From Bacteroidota bacterium (GTDB lineage Bacteria > Bacteroidota > Bacteroidia > Cytophagales > Cyclobacteriaceae), in assembly GCA_023428695.1 (NCBI GenBank), contig JAEYWY010000015.1, forward strand, positions 104,441-168,440: 64,000 nucleotides of DNA. The letters run 5' to 3'. The position numbers and the translations under genes are program-made. This document shows, one piece after another, positions 33,373 to 43,824 of this stretch. The notes beneath the pieces are model-generated. The model had not been told where the DNA came from, made no database searches, and saw only the letters and a list, made by a program, of their open reading frames with translations. How positions within the stretch are numbered: the stretch's first letter is position 1; every line of letters begins with the position of its first letter.

Positions 33373-36300
33373 CTATTGCTTTATTACCTTGATTTTTCTG
33401 TCTGTTATAGCGCCCGTTATTTTCAGTATGTAAACACCAGGCTGCACATTTGACATGTCAAAATCAGGTTCTCCCGTCTTAAAGTCAGTAACCTTCTTAC
33501 CCAGCAGATCAATGAGTTCCAAGGTGTAGCGATGATCGACCGGTAAATCAACGGTAAGGGTAGTGGCAACTGGGTTAGGGTAAATGTTTACTTGTTCCAG
33601 CACATCATCAACCACACCCGTGATTATTTCAGCGGTAGTTATGGATAGTGAATTTGAAGCTCCCTTTCCAAATGGATTAGCAGCTTCCACATAATATTCA
33701 TACTCGGTTAAAGACTCTAACGAAGTATCCAGGAATGAAGTCGTGTTAGCAGGTTTAGTACCTACCTTCGCAAAATTAACTTCATCTGCCTGTCTTCTAT
33801 AGACTAAATACCCCGTTTCAATTTCAGAGGCATCAGTCCAGGACACCCGTATTCCCGAACCTTCTCTAGTAAGACTTACGAGCTCAGGTGCAATAGGGCG
33901 CACAAAACTCATCAGTTCAGGTTCGGTAGCATCAAGTTTCACATCGGTATATATACGAAACTCACCGGGGAACAATTCAATAAGTGCCAATTCATCGGTA
34001 AGTGTGAGTTGGTCACCCCCTGAAAAATAATGATACCAATTTCCGGCATGCGGAAAGGTGATAGCCCTGGTTTCAGGTGCCACATCAAAATTTCCAACAA
34101 TGACTACATTCATTTCCTCTGGCGTAGCAGGCGTTGATGTATAAGGCTGGTTTTTTAATACAATACTTTTGTAAAGGTCTCCACCCAGATTAAGCGTTAC
34201 GTTTTCTGAATGAAACACCTCATACTTATTCCGAAGCGCCAAAATTTCCGATATCGTGCGATAAAGTTTTAGTCTAACCGGGTCTTCATAGTAATCCCAT
34301 CGAACCGGTTTAGGGCCCGTTCGTCCATTGAGATTGATGGAAAAATCATATCCAAGTTCCCCGAATTGCCAAATCATTTTTGGCCCCGGAATCCCAAACA
34401 AAAAAGCAAAAGCTCCTTTCATCCTTTCAATTGCCGTGGAGAGGTTTTTCACATTGTACGTTCCATTGGAATTTCCAAACTCAAGATTACTGACCATAAG
34501 TCGCTCTTCATCATGGCTTTCCATATATGCGACAATAGAGGCCGGATTAGTCCACGTGCCACTGTGGTTCTTATAGTACACCCGCGAGATACTTGAATTG
34601 GAAACAAATCCCAATGTGTTTTGCTTATAACCATCTGTCATTTTATCCCACAACATCATGCCTGCATTACCCAATACACGCTCCTCCTCATCAACGCCCA
34701 AGTGCTCCAGAATCACATACGCAGTCGGATCAAACTCCCAAATCTTGTTTGCCATTCTTGTTAGTATGTCCACGCGGGATTGATCATAATTTCCCCAGAG
34801 GCCAACATCCGTATTATAAGTTTGTGTAAACCCTTTTGATAAATCGAAACGGAATCCATCGATTTTATATTCGTGCAACCAATATCTGTTCACCGTATCC
34901 ACCAACGCTTTGGTATAGAGTGATTCATGGTTAAAATCATAATACACATTATAAGGATGTTTTGCATCGCGGTTAAACCACGGGCTGTTTTCTGCCGGCT
35001 TTCCGCCAGACCAATACATTTTCGCATAAGGAAATTCATAATCGTGATGATTGAGTACCATATCCAGAATTACAGCCATTCCTTTAGCGTGAGCTTTATC
35101 AATCAGCTCTTTCAACTTGTGTTTAGTTCCATAGGCCTTATCCGGCACAAATGGAAAAATGGGGTTATATCCCCAGCTTATATTGCCATTAAACTCATTT
35201 ACTGGCATTAATTCAATCGCATTAACGCCCAATGATTTAATATAATCAAGTCGGTCAATCACCGCCTGGTAGGTTCCGGGAGAGTCAAAATCACGAATCA
35301 GCAATTCATAAACATTCAGCTTATTATTCGCAGGTCGGGCAAAATTTGTTATTTCCCATTGGTAAGGAGCCTGGTTTGTTTGCAAAACACTTACCACACC
35401 TACAGCTTTTGCAGGATGTTCTTTTAAATCAGGATATACACTCGCTGGAATGAACTTATCGTTCTTAGGGTCCAGAATCTTATCACAAAAAGGATCTCCT
35501 ATAGTTATATCTTCATCAACGAGGTATTGAAAGGCATATTCTACCCCCGAAGTAAGCCCATTGATATCCACCCAAAAGTGCTCACCGTCTTTTTTCATCT
35601 GGTACGTGGGATGAATTTGCCAATCGTTAAAATCTCCTAATACATACACTGAAGATTTAAGAGGCGCTAATAAACTAAGTGTAACCTTTGTTGGATCTGA
35701 CTGGTAATAATTAATCCCGTCCACAATGCCAAAGGCCCGCGCCTCATTCGCTGTAGGCATTCTTACCAGGTAGTTAAACGACCGTTCAATTGTTTTTGAC
35801 CCATTATTTGCTGTTATTAACACAGTAACCAGTCCGGTCTCTTCTACGGTATGGCTATACGAAATACTGGTTTGTCTCGCAGATACTGCTTTCTCTACTC
35901 CATTGATTTTAATGGACAAGTCAGCGGTCTCTGAGACAACGGCTACTACATCAAGTGGCTCACCACTATTTTTAAAAATGGGAAAATTGGCAGGCTCTGA
36001 TAAAGCAATATCAAATCCTCCCTGCGATACTTCAAGAAAGATGTCGCCACCTGTAGATGTTCTTCCGGCCTTACAAGTTGTTGTTACCCCACCGAAATTT
36101 CCGCAAGGTCCTGATTCGCGAAAGACCATCCCAATTCGGTAAATGGGTGTTCCATCAGGAACATTAAAATAAGTTCTCAGACTGCTCAAGGTAATCTGCC
36201 ATTTACTGTCACCCATGTAAGTCATTTTACCTGGCACATTGGGGTCACCCCATTCGCCCACTTTATAAGTCCATCCCGTGCTGGTTGGACCTTCTGTAAT

Positions 36301-36501
36301 CGCAGCAGCGTGCATGTGGACATCGGCAGTTACACCAAGCAAGCCTGCATTTCCCTGGGTTGCGTCAAAGATGATGGTCACCGGCATATCCGCAGTAACA
36401 ATAGAAGGGTTAGTGGTAACAATCTGTGCTTTTAGCCCAACCGTTGTAAAGCATATAAGATAAATGAAGGCCATTAATCGTCTCATAGTCCTAAAATTCA
36501 A
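33373..36501 (-). CDS. Large GH13 enzyme with CBM, fibronectin and T9SS sorting domains
   Basis: The 1042-residue protein has a signal peptide ending near residue 26. N-terminal starch-module-like domains cover about 27-270, followed by a CBM48-type segment (SSVYVLGDFNDW). The GH13 barrel (about 390-790) has nucleophile Asp in GFRFDLSKG, acid Glu in YVILEHLG and Asp in YMESHDEERL. A fibronectin type III domain lies near 880-960, and the T9SS type A domain ends the protein (VNIYPNPVATTLTV to VIKQ). It is therefore secreted to the surface or medium and probably opens starch or pullulan-like glucan. It ends the sus operon, about 95 bases after the SusE-like gene. Confidence 0.92.
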   Translation of the reverse strand: MNFRTMRRLMAFIYLICFTTVGLKAQIVTTNPSIVTADMPVTIIFDATQGNAGLLGVTADVHMHAAAITEGPTSTGWTYKVGEWGDPNVPGKMTYMGDSKWQITLSSLRTYFNVPDGTPIYRIGMVFRESGPCGNFGGVTTTCKAGRTSTGGDIFLEVSQGGFDIALSEPANFPIFKNSGEPLDVVAVVSETADLSIKINGVEKAVSARQTSISYSHTVEETGLVTVLITANNGSKTIERSFNYLVRMPTANEARAFGIVDGINYYQSDPTKVTLSLLAPLKSSVYVLGDFNDWQIHPTYQMKKDGEHFWVDINGLTSGVEYAFQYLVDEDITIGDPFCDKILDPKNDKFIPASVYPDLKEHPAKAVGVVSVLQTNQAPYQWEITNFARPANNKLNVYELLIRDFDSPGTYQAVIDRLDYIKSLGVNAIELMPVNEFNGNISWGYNPIFPFVPDKAYGTKHKLKELIDKAHAKGMAVILDMVLNHHDYEFPYAKMYWSGGKPAENSPWFNRDAKHPYNVYYDFNHESLYTKALVDTVNRYWLHEYKIDGFRFDLSKGFTQTYNTDVGLWGNYDQSRVDILTRMANKIWEFDPTAYVILEHLGVDEEERVLGNAGMMLWDKMTDGYKQNTLGFVSNSSISRVYYKNHSGTWTNPASIVAYMESHDEERLMVSNLEFGNSNGTYNVKNLSTAIERMKGAFAFLFGIPGPKMIWQFGELGYDFSINLNGRTGPKPVRWDYYEDPVRLKLYRTISEILALRNKYEVFHSENVTLNLGGDLYKSIVLKNQPYTSTPATPEEMNVVIVGNFDVAPETRAITFPHAGNWYHYFSGGDQLTLTDELALIELFPGEFRIYTDVKLDATEPELMSFVRPIAPELVSLTREGSGIRVSWTDASEIETGYLVYRRQADEVNFAKVGTKPANTTSFLDTSLESLTEYEYYVEAANPFGKGASNSLSITTAEIITGVVDDVLEQVNIYPNPVATTLTVDLPVDHRYTLELIDLLGKKVTDFKTGEPDFDMSNVQPGVYILKITGAITDRKIKVIKQ

Positions 36502-36595
36502 ATAACCAGTCCGAATAGTTTCCGAAAATCATCAAATACCTGCACCCCGACTCTCCTGAAATCGGGATGCAGGTTAAAGCACTTTTGTTAGCGGT

Positions 36596-37753
36596 TTAAA
36601 AACCTTTCCATTGCGTTACAATATCATTGGCGAACGGGTTATCGCCATCGTAAACAAAGGTTCTATCTCCAGAAGGGATTTGTTCATTATCCCAACTTCC
36701 ATTTGCTGAAAGTACAGACACTGCATACTTATATTTAATGGTTGTGGGAGCCGGTAATGGAAATACAATGAAAAATTCCGTGTTAGATTTGCGCGTCATG
36801 GTCAACCGCGAATTTGACCCAGGCCGTTGCCAGTTAGCAGCTAAACCAAATTTTGTCATTTCACCGGCAATAAAAACATCTTTATCCACAGGTGTATTCT
36901 CTGGTGCGGTTAAATTATATACAAAGTATGGGTAGTCAAAACCTTCCCAGAAGCTCACCACCTCTACCTTATTATCGTTTGTACCATTGTAGGTAAAACT
37001 GCGGTCAGGGGCAGCCATAGTTCCCATACCGTCTGCGTTGGGGTATCGTTCACCATTGCTCCATGTAGAAGTTCCGGTTGGAACAATAAAGTATTTGTAT
37101 GCGAATGTGGTTCCGTTTGGCACCCCTAATACAATTGAGTATGTACCATTACTATCTTTAGTCATTTTCAATTTGCTGTTTGTGCCAGGTTGCTGCCAAT
37201 TTGAAGCCCCTTGCAAAAAGCTAAATTCGCCTGCCAGATAAACATCGTAGTTACTTGGTGTATTTTCCGGCACATGAATGGTAAACGTTACGCCACCACG
37301 TTGTATGGTTATTCCTTTGGCGCTTTGTGCTAACCTGACATTTGCACCCGACTTAGCACGAACGGTCCATTTAGCATTTAGTGTTGCTCCTTCTTCAACG
37401 CCGGCTTCGCCCAACAAATGAAAAAGTTCTGTATACGTAAGTGAAAGTTGCAGATCTGTCCCTTCATTACCAGATGGAACAGTTATTAAAGGTGCACTGA
37501 AATCACCGTCAACATTATCCAGCAACCATTCATAGGTTTGTGCATCTTGCGCTGCACTCCATTCAAAAAGCACAGTTGCTGATGACGGCTTTATACTCAG
37601 CGAAGTGCCTGTCTCAGGTGTCGAAACAGAAAAGACTTTTATTGGCACGTCAGGGATGTTCGCGACATCCGGTAAAGCAGGGTTCGGTGCATCTTCCGTA
37701 CATGCCCAAAGCAGCACGCACAAGAGAAGGTATATTATGTTTAACTTCTTCAT
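36596..37753 (-). CDS. SusE-like starch-binding outer membrane lipoprotein with two CBM modules
   Basis: The 385-residue protein has a lipobox (CVLLWACTED), a SusE-type N-terminal domain (residues about 24-150, including TVLFEWSAAQDAQTYEWLLD) and two similar starch-binding modules of about 110 residues. Each begins HVPENTPSNYDVYLAGEF or NLTAPENTPVDKDVFIAGEM, followed by NWQQPGTNSKL or NWQRPGSNSRL. The repeated WQxPG element with YKYFIV strands is the CBM20-like fold. Such proteins hold starch chains on the cell surface beside SusC and SusD. The stop-start spacing to the next gene is small, and it belongs to the sus operon. Confidence 0.92.
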   Translation of the reverse strand: MKKLNIIYLLLCVLLWACTEDAPNPALPDVANIPDVPIKVFSVSTPETGTSLSIKPSSATVLFEWSAAQDAQTYEWLLDNVDGDFSAPLITVPSGNEGTDLQLSLTYTELFHLLGEAGVEEGATLNAKWTVRAKSGANVRLAQSAKGITIQRGGVTFTIHVPENTPSNYDVYLAGEFSFLQGASNWQQPGTNSKLKMTKDSNGTYSIVLGVPNGTTFAYKYFIVPTGTSTWSNGERYPNADGMGTMAAPDRSFTYNGTNDNKVEVVSFWEGFDYPYFVYNLTAPENTPVDKDVFIAGEMTKFGLAANWQRPGSNSRLTMTRKSNTEFFIVFPLPAPTTIKYKYAVSVLSANGSWDNEQIPSGDRTFVYDGDNPFANDIVTQWKGF

Positions 37754-37761
37754 GACTTAAA

Positions 37762-38616
37762 CTATTTTATCTTAACAATTACAATTTTTTTGGGGTCACC
37801 GGAATTAACTTCCGGCCCTGAACTTCCCTGCATGACTATATCGAGACTCTCAATCTGCTTACCCTCAGGTACATCAAAAAATGAATAAGGAATAATTGAA
37901 ATAGTATGTTGGCTACCACTTTTTACAAGCATTAGCTCTGCATTGCCTGAAACCTGATCTGCAGGAACTGGTTCCAATGTACCGCCACCAACAAGTGTAG
38001 CTTTTGCATACAGGTACACCGAAGCTTCTGCTTTCATCGCTTCGTTGTCTTCCAGGTCCTGATTATATGTAAAGGTTAAAATATCCTTTTCTCCGGGGTT
38101 TAATGGAAATACTTCCAATTCTGTTTTTATATAAACAGGTCCGACAAAAGGTATAGACAAGTCAGCAGATTGTAAACCACCTGAACCATTATCTGTTTTT
38201 ACCAGGAACCCGAACCGTGTTTCATTTTCCGGTCTTCCTGCCGCTACAGCTGAATTTTTCGCTTGCTTATAAGTAATCCCCATCCATTCCTTCACGGAAG
38301 GGAAGGTAAAACTCCATAAATCCGTACCCTCCTGGGTCATTTTAGAAATCTCATTTGAATCACTAAAGACCCCGTTCTTACTATCGTTGCGAATACCGGT
38401 CATGAAAGTCCAGACATAAATGGGGCCCTTACCGGTCAGGTTCGGTACACCAGAAACATCGACAAACAATTTAATGGGCTCGGTGAAACTGAATTGAGGA
38501 ACATTGCTAAAATGGGTATTCTGACCTTGCGGTTTAGCAACTACAGATACCTCAACTTGCGAAAAAGCAGCGGGGCTACAAACTAATAGGAATAACAGTA
38601 TAATTATGTTTTTCAT
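37762..38616 (-). CDS. Unrecognised exported protein of the sus operon
   Basis: The 284-residue protein starts with a clear signal peptide (IILLFLLVCSPAAFSQ). The rest is mostly beta strand: VEVSVVAKPQGQNTHFSNVP, then PIYVWTFMTG and WSFTFPSVKEWMGITYK, and a late half with LTFTYNQDLEDNEAM. The mention of tryptophan-rich strands and its position between a SusE-like and a DUF5004-like gene suggest an extra glycan-binding surface protein. I cannot name the family. It lies eight bases from the next gene in the operon, so cotranscription is firm. Confidence 0.7.
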   Translation of the reverse strand: MKNIIILLFLLVCSPAAFSQVEVSVVAKPQGQNTHFSNVPQFSFTEPIKLFVDVSGVPNLTGKGPIYVWTFMTGIRNDSKNGVFSDSNEISKMTQEGTDLWSFTFPSVKEWMGITYKQAKNSAVAAGRPENETRFGFLVKTDNGSGGLQSADLSIPFVGPVYIKTELEVFPLNPGEKDILTFTYNQDLEDNEAMKAEASVYLYAKATLVGGGTLEPVPADQVSGNAELMLVKSGSQHTISIIPYSFFDVPEGKQIESLDIVMQGSSGPEVNSGDPKKIVIVKIK

Positions 38617-38692
38617 GTCTTAGAATTTAGTTGAGAAACCATGGAATACCCCGGGGAAGGTTGTCATGCCGAAGTATGGGTATCTCATAGTC

Positions 38693-39214
38693 TTATTGTT
38701 TAACAAACACATATTGATAGTAAGAGTATTCAGTATTATCGTTTAAATCACTCCGCACGATATGTAGTTTAATAACATCCTCTGCCAATACTTCAACCCT
38801 GAGTGTTGATGCGCTGAACTCAATCGGATTAGAAAGCGAAATTGATTTTGTAAAAACAAGATCATCCAGCTCCCAAATACCGGATAATATGTTCAGAAAA
38901 TTGGGAGCGCCACCGGGGGTTATCGTAAATGCTGCTGGCCTTCCTTCTGCGTCCAAAGAAAATTCAATCTGATATTCATCAAAAGGAAATAGAGCTGTGA
39001 TGTCCTTATACTGGATGTCCTCAGGGAATCCATTATCAAGCGCTTCTTTGTCAAATTGAACTACTTGACGTGCTTTCCAAATGCCGCGTAAAACTTCAGT
39101 CTTTAGTGGTATTGGGTTTTCAAACTCAAGGAAGTTATCATCGTTTTGGCATGACCAGCTCAAAACACTTAAGCTGCCCAAAACAAAAATTGAGAATATT
39201 CTGGTAAGTTTCAT
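38693..39214 (-). CDS. DUF5004-like lipoprotein of the sus operon
   Basis: The 173-residue protein has a lipobox (SVLSWSCQND) and a lipocalin-like core: LRGIWKARQVVQFDKEA, later FDEYQIEFSLDAEGRPAAFT, GIWELDDLVFTKS and LHIVRSDLND. This resembles DUF5004-type Bacteroidota lipoproteins that ride in SusC/SusD operons. The role is unknown; it may bind or shield glycan at the outer membrane. It lies 22 bases after the SusD stop. Confidence 0.75.
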   Translation of the reverse strand: MKLTRIFSIFVLGSLSVLSWSCQNDDNFLEFENPIPLKTEVLRGIWKARQVVQFDKEALDNGFPEDIQYKDITALFPFDEYQIEFSLDAEGRPAAFTITPGGAPNFLNILSGIWELDDLVFTKSISLSNPIEFSASTLRVEVLAEDVIKLHIVRSDLNDNTEYSYYQYVFVKQ

Positions 39215-39236
39215 ATTGATGTATTTTTACACTCGG

Positions 39237-40625
39237 TTAGTTTTGGACGATGAGCGGGTTTCCGGAGGTCTCACTCACGGGTATTTTTAAGAGCCAACTT
39301 GCATCATCAAAAGATTTTGCTTCACGGATTATCGTAGAACCAGACTTCACTTCTCCGAATGAAGCAGACTTGAGTCGTTTCAATTCATGGTACCGGTCTC
39401 CTTCAAAAGCCATCTCCACTCTGCGCTCCACCACCAGTGAATCCAAAGCCTCCGCGGCTGATGCAAAATTTACGGGAGCAATGGTTGGATCTGAGAATTG
39501 ACGCACAGCATTATAACCATCAGAGGCAACAGCAAGATCCGGATTAGCCAGCCTTGCAGCTGACTCAGCATTTATTAAATATATTTCTGCCAATCTGATT
39601 ATCGGGGGATTAATCTGATTATTATCCCATTTCAGTGAATAATGCCTTTCACCATCCACTACCACCATGTTATTAAACCTGTAATCAGTTTCACGGCCAA
39701 ATGACAAATCATAAAGCAGGCTTGATGTGCCTTTGTTAATTGAATATCTTCTTTGACTTGGCCTGAAATCGTTAAACGCATTACCAACACTTACCACCTG
39801 AAACAACACAGCTCCGGACGCCGGAATATTTCCGGCATTTCTAAATGGGGTAAGTGCATTTCCTGATAAACTTCCGAAATGATTAATGATCTCGGTACTC
39901 ACCTGCAAAGCATTTTGATAATCCAATTTATTGAAGAACACCCGTGCCAGATAACCTCGAGCTGCCCACTTATCTGCCAGGTTGCCATTCGACTCCGGCA
40001 AATCTGCAATGGCTGCCGTTAAATCTGCGATCACCTGTTCATAAACTTTATCGACGGTAGATCGCGCAACTATCTCATCTGTTGTAAGTGGTTTGATACG
40101 GATTGGAATGCCCAGGTCTGTAGTCGGATCGCTGCTGTATGGAAGGGCGAACAAGCGCAACAGTTCAAAATGAGCTACAGCTCGAATGAATAAAGCTTCT
40201 GCTCTCCACTCACTCTTAAGCAGCGGTGATGTATCATCAATAATCAAATTATTATCAACAGCACCAATTACCGCATTAGCGCGTGCAATTGCCCTGTATC
40301 CTGTTTGCCAAAGAGCATCTACATCCTTGTTCAGGACATTGGTATTACGTAGAGCTACCTGGCCTGTAAAATCGGTTGCATTGAATGATATCTCATCAAG
40401 TCCGATATTGTCGCTCATTAACTCACTATAGAGCCGAACATTTTTGCCCAAAAAATTATCCGATACCAATTGAGCATAGGCAGACGTTAACGTAAGTTCC
40501 ACATTGCTGCCTTTGCTTAATGCTTGTTCAGATGGAATCTCTGATTTAGGTTCAATCTCTAAAAGGTCGCTGCATGACCAACTTATCAATACCGCGAGTA
40601 CAATCAAATAGTTTACTTTTTTCAT
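39237..40625 (-). CDS. susD: SusD-family glycan-binding lipoprotein (first pair)
   Basis: From the ATG at 40625 the 462-residue protein has a lipobox (LISWSCSDLL) and the SusD fold: helices AQLVSDNFLGKN, then RAEALFIRAVAHFELLRLFALPY and the C-terminal RRVEMAFEGDRYHELKRL. The N-terminal residues and the neighbouring starch-binding lipoprotein support alpha-glucan as ligand. It starts 14 bases after the SusC stop on the same strand, so the pair is one transcriptional unit. An upstream ATG at 40652 would overlap SusC and lacks a signal peptide. Confidence 0.95.
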   Translation of the reverse strand: MKKVNYLIVLAVLISWSCSDLLEIEPKSEIPSEQALSKGSNVELTLTSAYAQLVSDNFLGKNVRLYSELMSDNIGLDEISFNATDFTGQVALRNTNVLNKDVDALWQTGYRAIARANAVIGAVDNNLIIDDTSPLLKSEWRAEALFIRAVAHFELLRLFALPYSSDPTTDLGIPIRIKPLTTDEIVARSTVDKVYEQVIADLTAAIADLPESNGNLADKWAARGYLARVFFNKLDYQNALQVSTEIINHFGSLSGNALTPFRNAGNIPASGAVLFQVVSVGNAFNDFRPSQRRYSINKGTSSLLYDLSFGRETDYRFNNMVVVDGERHYSLKWDNNQINPPIIRLAEIYLINAESAARLANPDLAVASDGYNAVRQFSDPTIAPVNFASAAEALDSLVVERRVEMAFEGDRYHELKRLKSASFGEVKSGSTIIREAKSFDDASWLLKIPVSETSGNPLIVQN

Positions 40626-40638
40626 AGTCTGTAAATTT

Positions 40639-43600
40639 CTATAAACCCACATTTACACCAACTGAAAATGTTTTAGTTTGCGGAAAAGGATTCTGGGCAG
40701 CATTAAACGTAATGTTACCCTGTTGGAATTGAGACACCTGTCCGTTCGATCCAAACGGTGTGAAGAATTGCCCATTATTACCTACGTTGGCGGTGTTAAC
40801 AAATTCCGGATCCCAGCCCGGGAACTTTGTAAAAAGCAACAGGTTTTGTCCGCTCACGTATACACGCACATAATTAGCCTTGATTTTCGAAACAATTGAA
40901 GCAGGTAAGTTATAGGCCAGGGAAACTGTTCTTAATCGCAGGAAAGATGCGTCATACATAAAGCGATCCGAGTTCAAAGCTCTTCCTGAGCCTGGGCCTG
41001 AAAGGAACAAGCCTGGTGTTTTGCCATCGCCCGGGTTTTCGGGGCTTTGCCAACGGTTAAACACTGCTCTGCGTTGGTTATTATTGGCAACATCCCCAAT
41101 TTGAAATTTGGCTTCATTATCAAATATGGTATTTCCATATTGAAAGGTGAATAAGACATTAAGTTCAAATCCTTTGTAACGGAAGGTGTTAGAGATACCA
41201 CCGAAGAAATCAGGAAATGGTTTACCCACTGGACGACGATAATCAACATTTTCGATAGTCAGCTTTTCCGTTCCACCTTCGTTGTTGTAAAACATCTCCC
41301 GCCCATCAGCAGGATCAACGCCAGCACTTAACATCATATACCCTTGTCCAACCGGATAACCTTCAATCAGACGACTTTCACCTAACCCGGATGCGAAAGC
41401 CTCAATTGGCAAACCACCTGTTGATAGTACCCTATTTTGATTGGTTGATATATTCAAGTCAGTTGTCCATACCACATCGCCGTCGGTATTCTGGCTCGAA
41501 AGATTGAGCTCCAAACCACGGTTACGAATTTTGATGTCGGTATTTTCCAGCACACCAGTAAATCCGGTAGAACTTTGAATTGGGTTTACAAATAACAAAT
41601 CTCCACTAACCTTGTCATAGAAACCAAGGGATCCGGTAATGCGGTCATTAAACAACCCAAAGTCAAGCCCAACGTCAAACTGCCTGTTTTGCTCCCAATG
41701 CAAATTCGGGTTAGCAAATCGTTGAGCTGACAATCCTGATTGGCCCAGGTATCCACCGCTACTGCCGTAGGTGTCAATGTATTGAAAGTTACCAATCTCA
41801 GCGTTTCCTGTAAGTCCATAGCTTGCCCGGAGTTTAAGAAAACTAATTGCAGCAATGTTTTGAACAAAACTTTCATTAGACATAACCCAGCCTGCAGAAG
41901 CCGCAGGGAAGTGACCATATTTGTTATTCGGACCAAACCTCGAGGAACCATCCGTTCGAAAACTTATACCCGCCAAATATTTTCCTTTATACACATAACT
42001 AAGACGACCAAAATAAGAAACAAAGGAATAGACATTATCAACATCCAGGTTGTACCCTTGCATCACTGGCAAGGGAATACCTGCAGGAACGTTAACATCA
42101 AATACTTTCAATCCTCCTCTTGTATTCCTAAAATAGTTATCAGTGAACCCGGCATTTGAACTGGTGAAAACTCCGGTTGTTCTTTTTGATGATTTCTGTG
42201 CACCAAATCCAACCAATGCAGATAGTTTATGCTCACCTATCGCTTTATTATACGTAATAGTATTGTTCGTATTCCAGTTTGTAACAGTTAATCTTCGTTC
42301 TTCAAAACTGCCTGCATTAACCCGTGGAAGATTTACAGGAGCTCCTGGATCTGTAAAATCGCGAGGTTGGATAAATCGATTATGAAATGAAGTATAAATC
42401 TCATCAAATGAATTCAACACATCCAATCCAAATTCACTTCGAATAACGAAATCCTTCGCAACCTCATAGTTTACATAGAAATTGTTTAATAAACGCAGGC
42501 CCTTAGTCTTATTACCATTTTCCAACTGCGCTACGGGGTTTGTTCCGGTAGATTGGCCTTGTTCCAGCGTACTACCAAAATAAGAACCATCCTCATTGTA
42601 TATCGGATAGACCGGCAAGGCGCTAGATTGAACAGTACCCCACACGTTAGGAACGTTATCATTGTGGGTAAATGTAATACCAGTTTGAGTTCCAAAAGAC
42701 AGTTTTTCAGTTGCATTATGATCCAAATTAACCCGGGCATTGATCCTTTCGTAATTGTTCCCGGTAAAATAGCTCGACTCATTGCGATAGGTGCCGCCAA
42801 CATAAAATCTGGTTTTTTCAGTACCTCCCGATGCATTAAGGTTTGCCTCTTGAACACTTCCACGCTGGATGATTTTGTCAATCCAATTTGTATTATAGCC
42901 ATTGGCTACGATTTCTCCTGGTGTTAGCCCTTTTTGCAAATTAAAATCGGAAGCCATAGGAAAACCAAAAGTATTTCTATGCGCTTCATCCATAAGCGCG
43001 AGCCACTCAGTCGAATTAATAAAATTAAGCTTACGTGTAACCTCAGTAATACCTGTATAATATCCGGCATTGAAAACAGTTTTTCCTGATTTGCCGCGTT
43101 TGGTTGTAATGATAACTACACCATTCGCAGCACGTGCCCCATAAATTGCAGCCGCTGCCGCATCTTTCAATACATCAATAGACTCAATATCATTGGGGTT
43201 AATGTCGGCCAGTGCATTTCCATTCACACTGCTGGATGGGCCATCGCGTTTACTCAAATCACCGGTCGTGATTGGTACTCCGTCGACAATATAAAGAGGC
43301 TCACTATTACCCGAAATAGATGACTGTCCGCGTACACGAAGACGAACAGCACTTCCGGGAATTCCACTTGACTGAGTAATCTGTGCTCCAACTACCCTTC
43401 CCTGCAATGCTGCATCAAAACTCGGAACAGAAATATTCTGAATATCCTTTCCTCTGACGGAAGCAATGGATCCGGTTACTTCAATTTTCTGTTGTGTACC
43501 ATAACCCACTACGACTACTTCATTCAACGTGCCTATTTCCACGTCCAACGCAATCCGGAAGAAGCTATCCGTGTCAACCGGGATTTCCCTGCTCTTGAAA

Positions 43601-43824
43601 CCAATGTGTGTGATTACGAGAATTGAACCTTTTTCTGCTTCAATGGAAAAGCGTCCTTCAACATCAGTAACTGTTCCGACAGTTGTGCCCTTAATGAAGA
43701 CTGTCACACCTGGCAAAGTAGTTCCTGCTTCTGAATCTGAAACTACCCCTGTAATCTTTGCAGTTTGTGCTAAACCGCAAAAACCCAAAAGTAGAATCAT
43801 AAAAGAAAGTAAAATTTTTTTCAT
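40639..43824 (-). CDS. susC: SusC-family TonB-dependent outer membrane transporter (first pair)
   Basis: The 1061-residue protein has a signal peptide, a CarboxypepD_reg-like domain (ITGVVSDSEAGTTLPGVTV) and the SusC hallmark plug: VVVGYGTQQKIEVTGS, NDIESIDVLKDAAAAAIYG, ANGVVIITTKRG. It then has a 22-stranded barrel ending in FSVGVNVGL with a terminal hydrophobic residue. It imports oligosaccharides across the outer membrane using TonB energy, and SusD caps it. Operator 3, a perfect palindrome, lies about 100 bases upstream. On the minus strand a TTG and, 16 bases later, TATTTTTT resemble the Bacteroidota promoter elements between operator and start. Confidence 0.96.
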   Translation of the reverse strand: MKKILLSFMILLLGFCGLAQTAKITGVVSDSEAGTTLPGVTVFIKGTTVGTVTDVEGRFSIEAEKGSILVITHIGFKSREIPVDTDSFFRIALDVEIGTLNEVVVVGYGTQQKIEVTGSIASVRGKDIQNISVPSFDAALQGRVVGAQITQSSGIPGSAVRLRVRGQSSISGNSEPLYIVDGVPITTGDLSKRDGPSSSVNGNALADINPNDIESIDVLKDAAAAAIYGARAANGVVIITTKRGKSGKTVFNAGYYTGITEVTRKLNFINSTEWLALMDEAHRNTFGFPMASDFNLQKGLTPGEIVANGYNTNWIDKIIQRGSVQEANLNASGGTEKTRFYVGGTYRNESSYFTGNNYERINARVNLDHNATEKLSFGTQTGITFTHNDNVPNVWGTVQSSALPVYPIYNEDGSYFGSTLEQGQSTGTNPVAQLENGNKTKGLRLLNNFYVNYEVAKDFVIRSEFGLDVLNSFDEIYTSFHNRFIQPRDFTDPGAPVNLPRVNAGSFEERRLTVTNWNTNNTITYNKAIGEHKLSALVGFGAQKSSKRTTGVFTSSNAGFTDNYFRNTRGGLKVFDVNVPAGIPLPVMQGYNLDVDNVYSFVSYFGRLSYVYKGKYLAGISFRTDGSSRFGPNNKYGHFPAASAGWVMSNESFVQNIAAISFLKLRASYGLTGNAEIGNFQYIDTYGSSGGYLGQSGLSAQRFANPNLHWEQNRQFDVGLDFGLFNDRITGSLGFYDKVSGDLLFVNPIQSSTGFTGVLENTDIKIRNRGLELNLSSQNTDGDVVWTTDLNISTNQNRVLSTGGLPIEAFASGLGESRLIEGYPVGQGYMMLSAGVDPADGREMFYNNEGGTEKLTIENVDYRRPVGKPFPDFFGGISNTFRYKGFELNVLFTFQYGNTIFDNEAKFQIGDVANNNQRRAVFNRWQSPENPGDGKTPGLFLSGPGSGRALNSDRFMYDASFLRLRTVSLAYNLPASIVSKIKANYVRVYVSGQNLLLFTKFPGWDPEFVNTANVGNNGQFFTPFGSNGQVSQFQQGNITFNAAQNPFPQTKTFSVGVNVGL

